55,424 nt of DNA, taken from assembly GCF_001435895.1 (NCBI RefSeq), contig NZ_AZFZ01000014.1, positions 1-55,424 of the forward strand. The letters run 5' to 3'. The position numbers were made by a program, and so were the translations under genes. Below are positions 49,098 through 55,424 of the stretch, one piece after another; within the stretch, counting starts at the first letter, position 1; every line of letters starts with the position of its first letter. The notes below the pieces were generated by a model that saw only the letters and a list, made by a program, of their open reading frames with translations, was not told the DNA's origin and ran no database searches. The DNA comes from Lentilactobacillus parafarraginis DSM 18390 = JCM 14109 (lineage in GTDB: Bacteria > Bacillota > Bacilli > Lactobacillales > Lactobacillaceae).

Positions 49098-49146
49098 AAA
49101 AACGGCGTTCACCAAGGCCCCATGAGCTAAGGTTGAACGCCGTTTT
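49098..49146. terminator. Bidirectional terminator
   Basis: AAAACGGCGTTCA (49098-49110) pairs with TGAACGCCGTTTT (49134-49146). It lies between the dehydrogenase and the convergent VOC gene. Confidence 0.85.
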
Positions 49147-49162
49147 GATTGATTTAATTAAC

Positions 49163-49603
49163 TTACTTGACCGCATTAAATATCCAGGTAATCCCGTACT
49201 TATCAACCACTTGACCGTACTTATTACCGGAAGACTTCTTTTCAAACGTCATGATGACCTTCACTTCTTCGGATTCGGCCACCTGCTTGAAGAGGGCTTC
49301 CAAATCGGATTCGGCGTCGGAATCACGCTGATCCACTTCCAACATCAGTGAAATCAACGATGACACGACGGGTTTGCCCATAAAACTGTCAGTACAAAAG
49401 ACCTGCTGGCCAAGAACTTTAAAGCTGGCCTTGAACGTGAGGTTATCCAGGTCAACGTCAGGATTCAGCGCCATCTCGTCAGCCTGCTTCTCTGTCGGCG
49501 GCTGCCGGTTAACGTCGGTGGCCCCGAAGACGCGCTTGTAATATTCAAGCGCGTTTTTTGTATTTTCAAATGTTAAATATGGAATTAGTTTCGTATTTGC
49601 CAT
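49163..49603 (-). CDS. VOC-family protein, PhnB-like
   Basis: A 146-residue glyoxalase/bleomycin-resistance-fold protein. The beta-alpha pattern of the VOC fold is seen in the N-terminal PYLTFENTKNALEYYKRVFGA and the C-terminal KYGQVVDKYGITWIFNA. The PhnB-like members are usually not metalloenzymes; metal ligands are not conserved here. AAGGG lies about 11 bases before the ATG. Function unknown. Confidence 0.8.
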   Translation of the reverse strand: MANTKLIPYLTFENTKNALEYYKRVFGATDVNRQPPTEKQADEMALNPDVDLDNLTFKASFKVLGQQVFCTDSFMGKPVVSSLISLMLEVDQRDSDAESDLEALFKQVAESEEVKVIMTFEKKSSGNKYGQVVDKYGITWIFNAVK

Positions 49604-49799
49604 TAGGTCAGCAACCCTTACCTTGCTTTTTATATTTTAGTCATTAATACCTAAATTTTAGAATACCGTTAATTGCAATCGTTGTCAACGTTAACAATTA
49701 CGCCGGCCCGTTAAATCAAGCTTCATCCGTTCTGTAAACTGTTATTCTAAATGAAAAAGTGTAAAATTAGAAGTAAAGGTACCTGAAAGGATGGGACAT

Positions 49800-50360
49800 A
49801 TGGGATTAGCCATTACAATTTTTGTATTAAACGCGCTGTACATTTCAATCAACACATTTCGAACGATGCTGGTTGTTAAGGGCCATCAATTTTTGGCGCC
49901 GATTGTCGCGGTCGGCGAGGAAGTCGTTTACGTGCTGGCCTTGGCAATCGCCCTGGACCACATTGACAGTCCGCTAAACGTTGCCGCCTATGCGATTGGG
50001 TTCGGTGTCGGGATCTATATTGGCATCATCATTGAAGACAAGATTGCTTTGGGCTACGTGAATTTCCAAGTAACCGTCCAAATCGACCCACAAAATCCAG
50101 TCCACGCCCACAACGAAGAATTAGCTGAAAAGCTGCGGGATCTGGGTTATGGGGTGACCGTAAGCCGGGCTGAAGGTCGTGCCGGCGCTCGGCTTGTGCT
50201 AAGTATCCTGGCGCCCCGAAAGGCTGACCGCCGCTTAATGGAGCAAATTAAAGAAATTTCACCAGACGCCTTCATCATGGTTCAGGAACCGGTTCAATTA
50301 TCCGGGGGCTTCTGGAGTAAGGAAGTTGACCGGCGGTATCACGGCGTCACCCATCATTAA
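49800..50360 (+). CDS. UPF0316 membrane protein (DUF5698/DUF2179)
   Basis: A 186-residue protein. Three hydrophobic segments occupy about residues 1-80 (GLAITIFVLNALYIS, GEEVVYVLALAIAL and AAYAIGFGVGIYIGIII), followed by a soluble DUF2179 domain (LRDLGYGVTVSRAEGRAGARLVLSILAPR). The YitT-like soluble domain suggests a small-molecule sensor role. AAAGG is about 9 bases before the ATG at 49800. A TTGTCAACGTTAACAA imperfect palindrome lies upstream (49682-49697). Its 3' end overlaps the convergent RNase HI gene by four bases. Confidence 0.8.
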   Translation: MGLAITIFVLNALYISINTFRTMLVVKGHQFLAPIVAVGEEVVYVLALAIALDHIDSPLNVAAYAIGFGVGIYIGIIIEDKIALGYVNFQVTVQIDPQNPVHAHNEELAEKLRDLGYGVTVSRAEGRAGARLVLSILAPRKADRRLMEQIKEISPDAFIMVQEPVQLSGGFWSKEVDRRYHGVTHH

Positions 50361-51280
50361 TGCTGATCATCATCAAATAGCCCCAGTTGCTTGAGGCTTT
50401 CTTCAATATCATGCACCGATTTTTCCGTTGTTGGTGACAGGTGCGTTGGGGCCTCATGAACTGGTTTAATATCATCTGTGTCAAGCTTAATTGGCCGCTT
50501 CTTTCGCTCAGGTCGCTGAGTTGATTCAGAAGCGGCTTTTTGCGGCTCGGAGTCAGTTGGCAGCGACTTCACCGTGACATTTTCATCGGGGGCATCCCCT
50601 TCCTGATGCTTCATGGCATCCATTGTTTGGTTCAATAGCTCATCCACCAAAACGTTGCCCGAATTGTCAGCGTGACCCTTCGTCCATTTAAAATTAATCT
50701 TTGGAAATTGCCGTAACAGGCCGTCTAACTGCTGCCAAAGTTCAGCGTTCACCAGCGGCCCGGCGCTTCGCTTCCAGCCGCGACGTTTCCAGCTGGCCAG
50801 CCACTTCTTGGTAATCGCGTTTAACACGTATCGGGAATCCGACACCACCAGGATCGGTTCTTGTTGGTGATCGTGTGCCACCAAAAAGCTCAGTGCCCGT
50901 ACCAGTGCCATAATCTCCATGCGGTTGTTGGTGGCCCCATACTCGCCGCCGGTGCCGGTTATCTGTTTCTCGTCATCGGCAAGCTGAATGGCAAATGCCC
51001 AGGCTGCCTTATCGTCGGCCTTAACGTGTTCCCCCGGCCGATTTCCGTGCGACCGGGAACCGCCATCCGTATACACTAAAATTTGGCCCGGAACAATCGG
51101 TAAATCGAGTTGCTGGGAATCTTCTTTAGAGTGGGAAACGCCCAAATAGTCCTCGGCGTCCTGGCGAAGACCAAAACTTTTATACTGGGCGCCTGAAAAC
51201 CCACTCACCTGTTTCTGAGTATCCGGCCAATTCGTATATATCCCGGTCTTACGGCCTTTTTTGACGGCATAATATTTCAA
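50357..51280 (-). CDS. rnhA: Ribonuclease HI with hybrid-binding domain and long C-terminal tail
   Basis: A 307-residue RNase HI. Residues about 1-50 form the N-terminal hybrid-binding domain (YYAVKKGRKTGIYTNWPD...GFSGAQYKSF). Residues about 65-220 are the catalytic domain: Asp in YTDGGS, Glu in NNRMEIMAL, Asp in VSDSRYV and the last Asp after KGHADNSGN. The rest, about 80 residues, is a charged, disordered-looking tail that ends DIEESLKQLGLFDDD; QLGLF resembles the clamp-binding pentapeptide QL[SD]LF. The protein removes RNA from RNA:DNA hybrids. Confidence 0.9.
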   Translation of the reverse strand: MKYYAVKKGRKTGIYTNWPDTQKQVSGFSGAQYKSFGLRQDAEDYLGVSHSKEDSQQLDLPIVPGQILVYTDGGSRSHGNRPGEHVKADDKAAWAFAIQLADDEKQITGTGGEYGATNNRMEIMALVRALSFLVAHDHQQEPILVVSDSRYVLNAITKKWLASWKRRGWKRSAGPLVNAELWQQLDGLLRQFPKINFKWTKGHADNSGNVLVDELLNQTMDAMKHQEGDAPDENVTVKSLPTDSEPQKAASESTQRPERKKRPIKLDTDDIKPVHEAPTHLSPTTEKSVHDIEESLKQLGLFDDDQH

Positions 51281-51391
51281 AAGATCACCTCTAAATGTCT
51301 AAATTTTCAGAAAGTTTGTGTATAATATTTCTATCTACTTTTCAATTAGTTTAATCTATGCGAAAATGGTAGTAAAGGGGGCTAAGACCAC

Positions 51392-51844
51392 ATGACCCGA
51401 ACTAAAGCCACATTAATCACAATTGAAGAGGCAAAAGCGCTATTGAAGGATCGCTCTGATCAGATCAATGAACGTTTCCCACGCCTTAAGAAGCAGGGAA
51501 AGTACATTTTGTCGGACTATCGTTTGACCAGAAAGCGGGAAGCCTTCAAGATTCGGAAACATACTTTTCTCCAGCGCCACCCACGTTCCTACGTTGCTTT
51601 TGACTCAGAGAATGGGCAAACGCTTTGGATGCATAATTTTCCAAGCTTAACGGAAGCAATCTTCTGGTTGGATACCGGACTTAAACCAACCGATACCGAT
51701 ACCAGCACATCTTATAAGCAATGGAAGGATCAGCATGAAGACGACATCAACGCATTAAAAGATATCCTTCGTGAACGATCCAAGGCAAGAAAAGCTGCCA
51801 TTGCAAAGAAAAAAGCGACGAAAAAGGTTAAAAAAGCCAACTAA
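51392..51844 (+). CDS. Hypothetical protein with Lys-rich tail
   Basis: A 150-residue soluble protein. Residues about 1-110 form a folded-looking domain with aromatic-rich strands (FDSENGQTLWMHNFPSLTEAIFWLDTG); the C-terminal 30 residues are almost all Arg/Lys/Ala (SKARKAAIAKKKATKKVKK). The basic tail suggests nucleic-acid or ribosome contact. AAAGGGGG lies about 12 bases before the ATG. It is monocistronic, with a terminator after it. No family recognised. Confidence 0.65.
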   Translation: MTRTKATLITIEEAKALLKDRSDQINERFPRLKKQGKYILSDYRLTRKREAFKIRKHTFLQRHPRSYVAFDSENGQTLWMHNFPSLTEAIFWLDTGLKPTDTDTSTSYKQWKDQHEDDINALKDILRERSKARKAAIAKKKATKKVKKAN

Positions 51845-51861
51845 ACTGATTGAGTTGTCAA

Positions 51862-51923
51862 ACGCACGAATCTTAGCATCGAAATCCTCGTGATTTTAAC
51901 GTTAAGATTGGCGCGTTTTTTTG
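51862..51923 (+). terminator. Intrinsic terminator
   Basis: ATCTTA pairs with TAAGAT inside a longer GCGC-rich stem (CGCACG/GGCGCG), followed by TTTTTTT. It follows the 150-aa gene. Confidence 0.75.
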
Positions 51924-51957
51924 TGCCCAACCGCACACCCCCAATTGCGGCCAACCC

Positions 51958-53199
51958 CTATAGCTTCAGGTGGTTCGTGACCCGTTTTGGCGCGGTCTCC
52001 ACCAGGATTTTGCCCCGATGAATCGAATAGAGAACCTCGGATCGTTCGTTCAATGCATTATAGAAATTATCGTTGTTCATAATGATGCAGTTGGCGGGCT
52101 TACCCACCTCGATGCCGTAATGGTCGGTGATGTGCATTGCCTTGGCGGCATTGGTGGTGACAAATTGATAGGAATTCAAGATGTCGTTGTAGCCCATCAA
52201 ATGGCCAACGTGAATCCCCATTTCAACCGGGTCGAGCATGTTACCGTTGCCCATGGGATACCAGGGATCCTTGAGGTCGTCTTCACCAAAGGCAACGTTA
52301 ATGCCCGCGTCACGCAGTTCTTTGACCCGGGTCATCCCCCGGCGTTTCGGATAACTATCGAAGCGCCCACCCAAGTTGGTGTTGACCAAGGGATTGGCAA
52401 TAAAATTAATGTGGGAAAGCTTTAACAAGCGGAACAGCTTGTAAGCATAGGCATCGTTGTATGAGCCCATTGCCGTGGTGTGGCTGGCCGTGACCTTATC
52501 GCCCATCCCTGATTCCAACGCCAGGGTTGCCAGAGTTTCCAAGCTTCGGGATTGGGGGTCGTCAATTTCATCACAGTGAACGTCCACTAATTTATCGTGG
52601 GTTTCGGCGAGCTTCATCAGAAATTTAAGTGACTCAACGGCGTATTCCCGGGTAAATTCAAAGTGGGGAATGCCGCCAATCACGTCAGCGCCCATTTCCG
52701 CAGCCTGGGTCATCAACTCGCGTCCATGAGGAAATGACAGGATCCCGTCTTGTGGAAAGGCCACCAATTGGATTTCGACCTGATCGGCCAGCTCGTCGCG
52801 CACTTCCAGCAACGCTTTAAGCGCCGTCAAATTGGGATCGGTCACGTCAACGTGACTGCGGACAAACTGAATGCCGTTTTCAACTTGGCGCTTAATCGCC
52901 TGTTTGGCCCGGGCCTTCACATCCGCTTCGGTGAGGGTCTTCTTGCGCTCACCCCAGATGCGAATCCCGTCAAACAGCGTCCCAGTCTGATTCCATTCCG
53001 GATCACCAGCTGTTTGAGTCGCGTCCAGATGCACGTGGGGATCGACGAATGGCGGCAATAATAATTTATTAGTGGCGTCAATTACCTGCTCATCGTCACG
53101 AGCCGCGATTTTGGGCGCAATTTCGACAAACTGACCATTTTCAATTTTCACGTCGCTGATCGCGCTGGCATTTTGAATATGAACATTTTTAATTAGCAT
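51958..53199 (-). CDS. codA: Cytosine deaminase / metal-dependent amidohydrolase
   Basis: A 413-residue amidohydrolase that probably deaminates cytosine to uracil. Metal ligands are in DPHVHLDAT, HCDEIDD, SHTTAMG and the FGEDDLKDPWYPMG loop (E. coli CodA has GHDDVFDPWYPLG; the residue before DD is Glu here). The C-terminal GKPANCIIMNNDNF is typical. No ribosome site stronger than GGGG is seen at the ATG. It is monocistronic; the neighbouring cytosine permease gene codB is absent. Isoguanine or related bases are possible substrates. Confidence 0.85.
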   Translation of the reverse strand: MLIKNVHIQNASAISDVKIENGQFVEIAPKIAARDDEQVIDATNKLLLPPFVDPHVHLDATQTAGDPEWNQTGTLFDGIRIWGERKKTLTEADVKARAKQAIKRQVENGIQFVRSHVDVTDPNLTALKALLEVRDELADQVEIQLVAFPQDGILSFPHGRELMTQAAEMGADVIGGIPHFEFTREYAVESLKFLMKLAETHDKLVDVHCDEIDDPQSRSLETLATLALESGMGDKVTASHTTAMGSYNDAYAYKLFRLLKLSHINFIANPLVNTNLGGRFDSYPKRRGMTRVKELRDAGINVAFGEDDLKDPWYPMGNGNMLDPVEMGIHVGHLMGYNDILNSYQFVTTNAAKAMHITDHYGIEVGKPANCIIMNNDNFYNALNERSEVLYSIHRGKILVETAPKRVTNHLKL

Positions 53200-53340
53200 A
53201 TTTCAGGCCCCTCATAATTGTGGATTTCCTTTATTATAGCGTATTTAGCCGGTGTATATCCGCAAAAGTATGAGATAATAGGAGTGCTCACACGGGCGAT
53301 TATACATAGCACCATTTATCGTTTGAGGGGGAATCATTAC

Positions 53341-54678
53341 TTGCGCGTTCAAGGAAAATTGTCATTACCACAAATTTTAACATTGGGCTTTCTCACGATT
53401 ATTCTGGTCGGCACCATCTTGTTATCGCTGCCAATTGCCAGTCGGGATGGCACGGCCACGAGCACCATCAATTCATTCTTCACGGCCACTTCAGCAACCT
53501 GTGTCACCGGCATGACGGTCGTTAATACGGCGCTGCACTGGAGTTTGTTTGGTAAAATTGTCATCCTGATCCTCGTTGAAATTGGTGGGCTGGGCTTCAT
53601 GACCTTTGCCGTCCTGATGTTCGTCTTTATGCGGCGAAAGGTTGACCTGACAACCCAATTGCTGACCCAGCAATCACTGAACCTGGAGACATTTGCCAAT
53701 ACCCGCAGCGTTGTGTTTTTGGTTGTCCGCCTGTCGCTGGCCATCCAGTTATTGGGCGCTCTATTATTACTGGTTGACTTTTATCCGCGGTATGGCCTCA
53801 AAAAGGGCATCGGCTTCAGTATTTTTCATTCGATCAGTGCCTTTTGTAACGCCGGGTTTGATCTGTTTGACAACAGTCTGGTGCGGTTTCAGAACGATCC
53901 GTATTTCCTGTTTGTCCTGACCATCTTGATTATTTCGGGATCCCTGGGCTTTTTGGTTTGGAAAGATATTCTCCTGTATCATGAAGATCACTACCTGAGT
54001 CTGCATACCAAACTAGCGTTGACGACCTATCTTGGTCTCATCGTTCTGAGCTTCGGCGTCTACCTGTTAACCGAGGGCAACTTTAGTGAAAATCAGCACC
54101 TGGATTTCTTCCAACGGCTGATGAACACGTACTTCATGTCAGTCACCCCGCGAACTGCCGGTTTTTACACGGTCGCCCCAACCCATATCTCAATGGGCGG
54201 GATGTTCTTCACCATGATCTTGATGCTGATTGGCGGAACCCCGGGGTCAACTGCCGGTGGAATTAAGACCACTACCGTTGGCATTCTGTTGATCCGGGTT
54301 TGGGCAACCTTGCGCGGCAAACGCGACGCGACGTTTATGGGCCGGCGGTTCACCAACAGCAACGTTTCCCGGTCATTAACCCTGGTCTTTTTGGTGGCGG
54401 TGGTGCTCTCAGTAGCCACGCTGGTGCTAACGCTGACCGAAAAAATTCCGCAACACTCTGGGATTGAGTACATCATGTTTGATGTCGTGTCAGCCTTTGG
54501 AACGACCGGCTACACGCTGGGCCTCACCCCTCACCTGACCGTGATTGGCAAATTAATTTTTGCCGTGTTAATGTTTATGGGACGAGTTGGCGTCTTTACC
54601 GTCATGTATTCACTGCTCAATTCAAAGCGCCCGGAAGACGCCTTCAGATATCCAAAGGAAAACGTCATGATTGGCTAA
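53341..54678 (+). CDS. ktrB: Potassium uptake protein KtrB (Trk/Ktr family)
   Basis: A 445-residue potassium channel-like transporter. The four selectivity-loop repeats are visible, for example SATCVTGMTVV, SISAFCNAGFDLF, SVTPRTAGFYT and SAFGTTGYTLG. The frame is open from 53218, but GAGGGGGAA precedes the TTG at 53341, and the N-terminus RVQGKLSLPQIL fits the family. KtrA follows 18 bases later. The pair forms a Na+- or ATP-regulated K+ uptake system, often controlled by c-di-AMP. Confidence 0.92.
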   Translation: MRVQGKLSLPQILTLGFLTIILVGTILLSLPIASRDGTATSTINSFFTATSATCVTGMTVVNTALHWSLFGKIVILILVEIGGLGFMTFAVLMFVFMRRKVDLTTQLLTQQSLNLETFANTRSVVFLVVRLSLAIQLLGALLLLVDFYPRYGLKKGIGFSIFHSISAFCNAGFDLFDNSLVRFQNDPYFLFVLTILIISGSLGFLVWKDILLYHEDHYLSLHTKLALTTYLGLIVLSFGVYLLTEGNFSENQHLDFFQRLMNTYFMSVTPRTAGFYTVAPTHISMGGMFFTMILMLIGGTPGSTAGGIKTTTVGILLIRVWATLRGKRDATFMGRRFTNSNVSRSLTLVFLVAVVLSVATLVLTLTEKIPQHSGIEYIMFDVVSAFGTTGYTLGLTPHLTVIGKLIFAVLMFMGRVGVFTVMYSLLNSKRPEDAFRYPKENVMIG

Positions 54679-54696
54679 AAGTAAGGAGATTGTACC

Positions 54697-55362
54697 GTGA
54701 AAAGCAATTACGCCGTCATCGGCCTCGGCCTGTTCGGCAGCAGTATCGTCAACACACTGCTGGAGAACGATCAAGAGGTTTTGGTGATTGATAAAAAAGA
54801 AGAAAATGTCGACCGATTTCGCGACGTCGCAACCGAAGCCATCGTTGCCGACACCCAAAATGAATTAGCGCTGCAGCAGCTCGGAATTGGTAACTTTGAC
54901 AACGTCTTTGTCGCAATTGGGACCGACCTTGAGGCCAGCATTATGACCACCCTGATCTGTAAAGATTTGGGCGTTAAACATCTCGTTTGCAAAGCTGAAA
55001 ATGCCCGCCACGCCCAGGTGTTGGAAAAATTAGGGGCTGACGAAATCATTCAGCCTGAACGGGATATGGGCCAAAGAGTCGCCCTGCATGTGATGGAACC
55101 CAAGATTTTAAACGACATGAAGCTCAAGGGTGAACTGGTTGTCGTTGAATTTGAGTTAACGAATCCGAAACTCTTTAACCAAACCCTTAAAGAACTCGAC
55201 CTAACCAACCGCTATCGCGTCTCCGTGATCGCCCTCTCGCATATGGATGACCAGGACGCCGCCATTCCCAATCAGTCAACGGTCATTAAGGCCGGCGATG
55301 TGGTCACTATTTTGGGAACGCGCAAGGACGTTAAGAAGTTTGAGGATCTTGCGACAAAGTAA
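54697..55362 (+). CDS. ktrA: Potassium uptake regulator KtrA (RCK domains)
   Basis: A 221-residue cytoplasmic regulator. The N-terminal RCK-N domain has GLGLFGSSI and acidic residue in VIDKKEENV; the RCK-C domain covers about 140-221 (DMKLKGELVVVEFEL...KAGDVVTILGTRKD). RCK-C proteins often bind c-di-AMP. GTG start with AAGGAG 8 bases upstream. It forms the gating ring for KtrB. Complete at the right edge; the last 62 bases of the window hold no gene. Confidence 0.9.
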   Translation: MKSNYAVIGLGLFGSSIVNTLLENDQEVLVIDKKEENVDRFRDVATEAIVADTQNELALQQLGIGNFDNVFVAIGTDLEASIMTTLICKDLGVKHLVCKAENARHAQVLEKLGADEIIQPERDMGQRVALHVMEPKILNDMKLKGELVVVEFELTNPKLFNQTLKELDLTNRYRVSVIALSHMDDQDAAIPNQSTVIKAGDVVTILGTRKDVKKFEDLATK

Positions 55363-55424
55363 ATTAAACTACTAACCTAAAAAGGCGGCCACATCATGGT
55401 ACTGTACCCTGTCAAGTTGACACA

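Noticed and set aside
1-55424. CRISPR arrays, tRNA and rRNA genes, prophage structural genes
   Set aside because: No regularly spaced repeats, no cloverleaf or rRNA-like segments, and no phage structural proteins were found by eye.

Overview
The window looks like a chromosomal segment of a low-to-medium GC Firmicute of the family Lactobacillaceae, most likely a heterofermentative lactobacillus of the Lentilactobacillus/Levilactobacillus kind. This rests on a PerR-type Fur regulator, a T-box-controlled proBA, an LPQTG sortase substrate, PepO, a ROK glucokinase, PgpA, AzlCD, YibE/F pairs and the absence of most branched-chain amino acid genes around ilvD. No database search was possible, so the genus is inference. 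I see no rRNA, tRNA or CRISPR array.

Layout. 0-4.7 kb: a small regulator/ABC exporter operon (XRE repressor, two small membrane proteins, ATPase, permease), a beta-propeller lactonase and an acetyltransferase-like protein. 4.7-11.2 kb: perR with a PerR box on its own promoter, a secreted amidase, a proline T-box leader with proBA, a secreted protein and an NAD(P)-dependent oxidoreductase. 11.2-14.6 kb: a 139-bp inverted-repeat element, a methyltransferase and a coupled trio of membrane proteins (two YibE/F). 14.6-23.7 kb is the most accessory part: a Fic protein, a complete IS200/IS605 element with TnpA and TnpB, two secreted paralogues, and a two-component system divergent from an antimicrobial-type ABC transporter. 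24-34.3 kb: UspA, an M20 deacylase, an acyl-CoA thioesterase with an odd start, a candidate small RNA, a large LPQTG surface protein, AzlCD with an XRE-cupin regulator, and a TauE/SafE permease. 34.6-45.5 kb: rarA with a LexA-like box, ilvD facing a SufT-like Fe-S factor, PPK2, PepO, glucokinase coupled to an XRE protein, an unannotated 58-aa membrane protein with a PerR-like box, and methionine aminopeptidase. 45.5-55.4 kb: PgpA, an alkyladenine glycosylase, DUF488, a beta-phosphoglucomutase with an Asn in the catalytic DxD, a hydroxyacid dehydrogenase, a VOC protein, UPF0316, RNase HI, cytosine deaminase and the KtrBA potassium system.

Main leads. (1) A structured repeat family at 9.03, 23.76-24.03 and 46.07 kb begins exactly at the TAG stop codon of proA, uspA and pgpA, always in the sense of the upstream gene, with compensatory changes in its hairpins. 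(2) A candidate ~150-nt small RNA at 26.39-26.54 kb has its own promoter, a long internal stem and an intrinsic terminator. (3) Two promoters, perR and the 58-aa membrane protein, carry PerR-type boxes over the -10 element. (4) The rarA promoter has a LexA-type box in its spacer. (5) RNase HI has a long tail ending in a sliding-clamp-like QLGLF motif. (6) The thioesterase has a perfect Shine-Dalgarno facing an ATC codon.
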